Position numbers and translations under genes: made by a program. Positions 62,366 to 64,000 of a DNA stretch of 64,000 nucleotides are shown here, piece by piece (position 1 is the first letter of the stretch; each line of letters opens with the position of its first letter). The stretch is from contig JAPPGP010000097.1 in the NCBI GenBank assembly GCA_028821395.1, positions 30,299-94,298 of the forward strand, given 5' to 3'. The notes beneath the pieces are model-generated. The model saw nothing but the letters and a program-made list of their open reading frames with translations, was not told the DNA's origin and made no database searches. The DNA comes from Defluviicoccus sp. (GTDB lineage: Bacteria > Pseudomonadota > Alphaproteobacteria > MPNO01).

Positions 62366-63854
62366 GGCCCACCATCAGCCGCCCGACCGCGTGGCGGTCC
62401 GCCGGGCGGGCGAACTCGCCGACGATGCGGCCCCGGTTGAGCACCCCGATGCGGTCCGACAGGTCGAGCACCTCGTCGAGATCCTCGCTGATCAGGAGCA
62501 CCGCCGCGCCGCGCTCGCGCGCCGCGAGAAGCTGGCTCTGGATCGCCGCGCAGGCGCGGACGTCGAGCCCGCGGGTCGGCGAATGGGCGACCAGGATGCC
62601 GGCGCCGCCCGAGAGCTCGCGGGCCAGCACCAGCTTCTGCGCGTTGCCGCCCGAGAGCAGCCGCGATCGGGTCGCCGGCCCGCCGCCCTGGATCTCGAAG
62701 TCGGCGATCGCCGCCTCGGTGTCGCCGCGCATCCGCGTCGACGCGACCCACAGCTTTCCGTAGCGCCCGGCGGCGAGTCCGGCGAGGCCGAAATTCTCGG
62801 CCACCGTGAGGTCGGCGGTCAGACCGTGGAGATAGCGGTCGGCCGGGATGGTGCCGAGCCCGCCCTTGCGGCGCTCGCCCGGATGGGCCGAGGTGCGGTC
62901 CGCGCCGTCGATCGCGACCCGGCCGCCCGCGGCGGCGCGCACCCCCATCAGCACCTCGGCGAGCTCTGTCTGGCCGTTGCCGCCGACCCCGGCGACGCCG
63001 TAGATCTCGCCCGACTGCACCGAGAGGGTGACGCTGGCGAGCGCCGTCACCCCGTCGTCGCGGGCCGCCGACAGCCCCTCGATCTCGAGCCGCGCCTCCC
63101 CGCCGGCGCTACGGGCGGCCAGCGCGCTGCGCGGCGCGCTGCCCACCATCAGCTCGGTCATGCGTTGGTCGGTAAGCGTCTCCGGGTTCTCGTCGGCGAC
63201 CGTTCTCCCGGCCCGCATGATCGTCACCCGATCGGCGAAATCCCGCACCTCGCGGAGCTTGTGGGTGATCAGCACGACCGCCGAGCCGCGTCCGGCGAGG
63301 CCGCGGACTACGGCAAGCAGGCGGTCCGCCTCCTCGTCGGTCAGCACCGCGGTCGGCTCGTCGAGAATCAGGATGCGGGCGCCCGACATCAGCACCTTGA
63401 CGATCTCGACCCGTTGCCGTTCGGCGACCGAGATTGAGTCGATGCGGGAGTCGGGGTCGAGCTCGAAGCCGAGCTCGCCGCAATAGCGTTCGATGGACTC
63501 CGAGACGCGCTGGATCTGGTCGGTCCAGCGTCCGCCGAGCCGGTTCGCCATCGCCACGTTCTCGGCGACGGTGAACGGGCGCACCAGCTTGAAGTGCTGG
63601 TGCACCATGCCGATGCCCAGCCGGCGCGCATGCGCCGGACCGTCGATCGCGACCGGCGCGCCGTCGATGGCGATGCGGCCCCGGTCCGGGAAATAGAGCC
63701 CGCAGACCACGTTCATCAGCGAGGACTTGCCGGCCCCGTTCTCGCCGAGCAGCGCGTGGACCCGGCCGTACTCCGCCCGGAACCAGGCCTCGTCCAGCGC
63801 CCGGTTGCCGTCGAACTCTTTGCTCACGCCGCTCATCTCGAGCGCGACGGTCAT
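62358..63854 (-). CDS. BMP/nucleoside-type ABC importer double ATPase
   Basis: 498 residues, two ATPase domains. The first has Walker A GENGAGKSS, the signature SVAERQRVEIVK and Walker B ILILDEPTAVLT. The second has a degenerate Walker A GVGGNGQTEL and signature LSGGNAQKL with Walker B-like ILVAHSPTRGLD, as is usual for sugar/nucleoside importers of the NupO/RbsA type. It energises the two permeases that follow on the same transcript. Its upstream sequence is the abnormal G/C-rich end of the window. Confidence 0.93.
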   Translation of the reverse strand: MTVALEMSGVSKEFDGNRALDEAWFRAEYGRVHALLGENGAGKSSLMNVVCGLYFPDRGRIAIDGAPVAIDGPAHARRLGIGMVHQHFKLVRPFTVAENVAMANRLGGRWTDQIQRVSESIERYCGELGFELDPDSRIDSISVAERQRVEIVKVLMSGARILILDEPTAVLTDEEADRLLAVVRGLAGRGSAVVLITHKLREVRDFADRVTIMRAGRTVADENPETLTDQRMTELMVGSAPRSALAARSAGGEARLEIEGLSAARDDGVTALASVTLSVQSGEIYGVAGVGGNGQTELAEVLMGVRAAAGGRVAIDGADRTSAHPGERRKGGLGTIPADRYLHGLTADLTVAENFGLAGLAAGRYGKLWVASTRMRGDTEAAIADFEIQGGGPATRSRLLSGGNAQKLVLARELSGGAGILVAHSPTRGLDVRACAAIQSQLLAARERGAAVLLISEDLDEVLDLSDRIGVLNRGRIVGEFARPADRHAVGRLMVGHA

Positions 63855-63881
63855 ATCCGGCGCTCCAACGGAACGCGCCCC

Positions 63882-63956
63882 GCCCGCGGGCCCCCGCCCG
63901 GGGCGGGGGGGGGGAGGGGTTTGGGGCGGGGGGCGCGGCGGCGCCCCCCCCGGACC
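63882..63956. other. G/C homopolymer-rich segment with quadruplex-forming pattern
   Basis: The plus strand has runs GGGG (63900-63903), ten G (63905-63914), GGGG (63916-63919), GGGG (63923-63926) and six G (63928-63933), separated by one to three bases, then runs of seven to eight C. This is unlike anything else in the window. It would satisfy a G-quadruplex pattern, but poly-G/C runs of this kind at a sequence edge are also typical of low-quality assembly. Confidence 0.5.
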
Positions 63957-64000
63957 CGTTAATAATTACCCCCACAAAGGCGGCCGCCCGCGGCTTTCCG

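Overview
The window is very GC-rich coding DNA, with short intergenic gaps and overlapping operons, from what looks like an alphaproteobacterium. This is an inference from the base composition, a DUF4170-type gene, many TRAP and branched-chain-type ABC uptake systems, and dispersed palindromic repeats around a TCATGCCCGGACTTGATCC-like arm. I saw no rRNA, tRNA, CRISPR array, transposase or phage gene. The overall theme is catabolism of small organic acids, amides and probably aromatic acids.

Layout. 1-4.9 kb: the 3' end of a UbiD-type decarboxylase, then a surface-glycan block (UDP-glucuronate decarboxylase-like enzyme, GtrB-like glycosyltransferase, GtrA-like flippase, GT39-like membrane glycosyltransferase) and a thioredoxin-fold isomerase. 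5.2-9.3 kb: an MFS transporter, two RidA-like proteins, an alpha/beta hydrolase, an SDR and glyoxalase I; the RidA-like proteins, hydrolase and SDR all lack the residues that normally do the chemistry. 9.4-20.3 kb: an asparaginase-like protein diverges from a long operon holding a urea/amide-type ABC importer, an amidase, an amidohydrolase and a YejA-like peptide-binding protein. 20.4-23.4 kb: a complete TRAP transporter. 23.5-28.8 kb: the glyoxylate shunt (malate synthase G, DUF4170-like protein, isocitrate lyase) with a divergent ScfR/RamB-type regulator. 29-33.6 kb: a Rieske oxygenase, an amidase, a flavoprotein and a RidA protein that keeps its catalytic arginine.

33.9-53.4 kb is the most coherent accessory region. 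An IclR regulator sits between a leftward operon (UbiD decarboxylase, TRAP transporter, molybdenum hydroxylase large subunit, crotonase, dienelactone-hydrolase-like protein, substrate-binding protein) and a rightward nine-gene operon (two-domain VOC protein, small helix-turn-helix-like protein, Rieske oxygenase, GST, DapA-like aldolase/hydratase, ornithine-cyclodeaminase-like enzyme, CMD-fold protein, a second Rieske oxygenase fused to the same helix-turn-helix-like domain, SDR). Another UbiD gene faces its end. The set suggests uptake, decarboxylation, ring hydroxylation, ring cleavage and hydrolysis/aldol cleavage of an aromatic or heteroaromatic acid; the substrate cannot be read from sequence. 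The repeated pairing of the helix-turn-helix-like domain with a Rieske oxygenase, once as a separate gene and once as a fusion, is the best candidate here for something undescribed.

53.4-64 kb: a copper-type P-ATPase, a BMP-family binding protein, a phytanoyl-CoA-dioxygenase-like enzyme, a DM13 protein, a GST, a BrnT/BrnA toxin-antitoxin pair, an ICMT-like membrane methyltransferase, and the two permeases and double ATPase of a BMP/nucleoside-type ABC importer. The last ~100 bases are G/C homopolymer runs that are either a G-quadruplex-prone segment or low-quality sequence.
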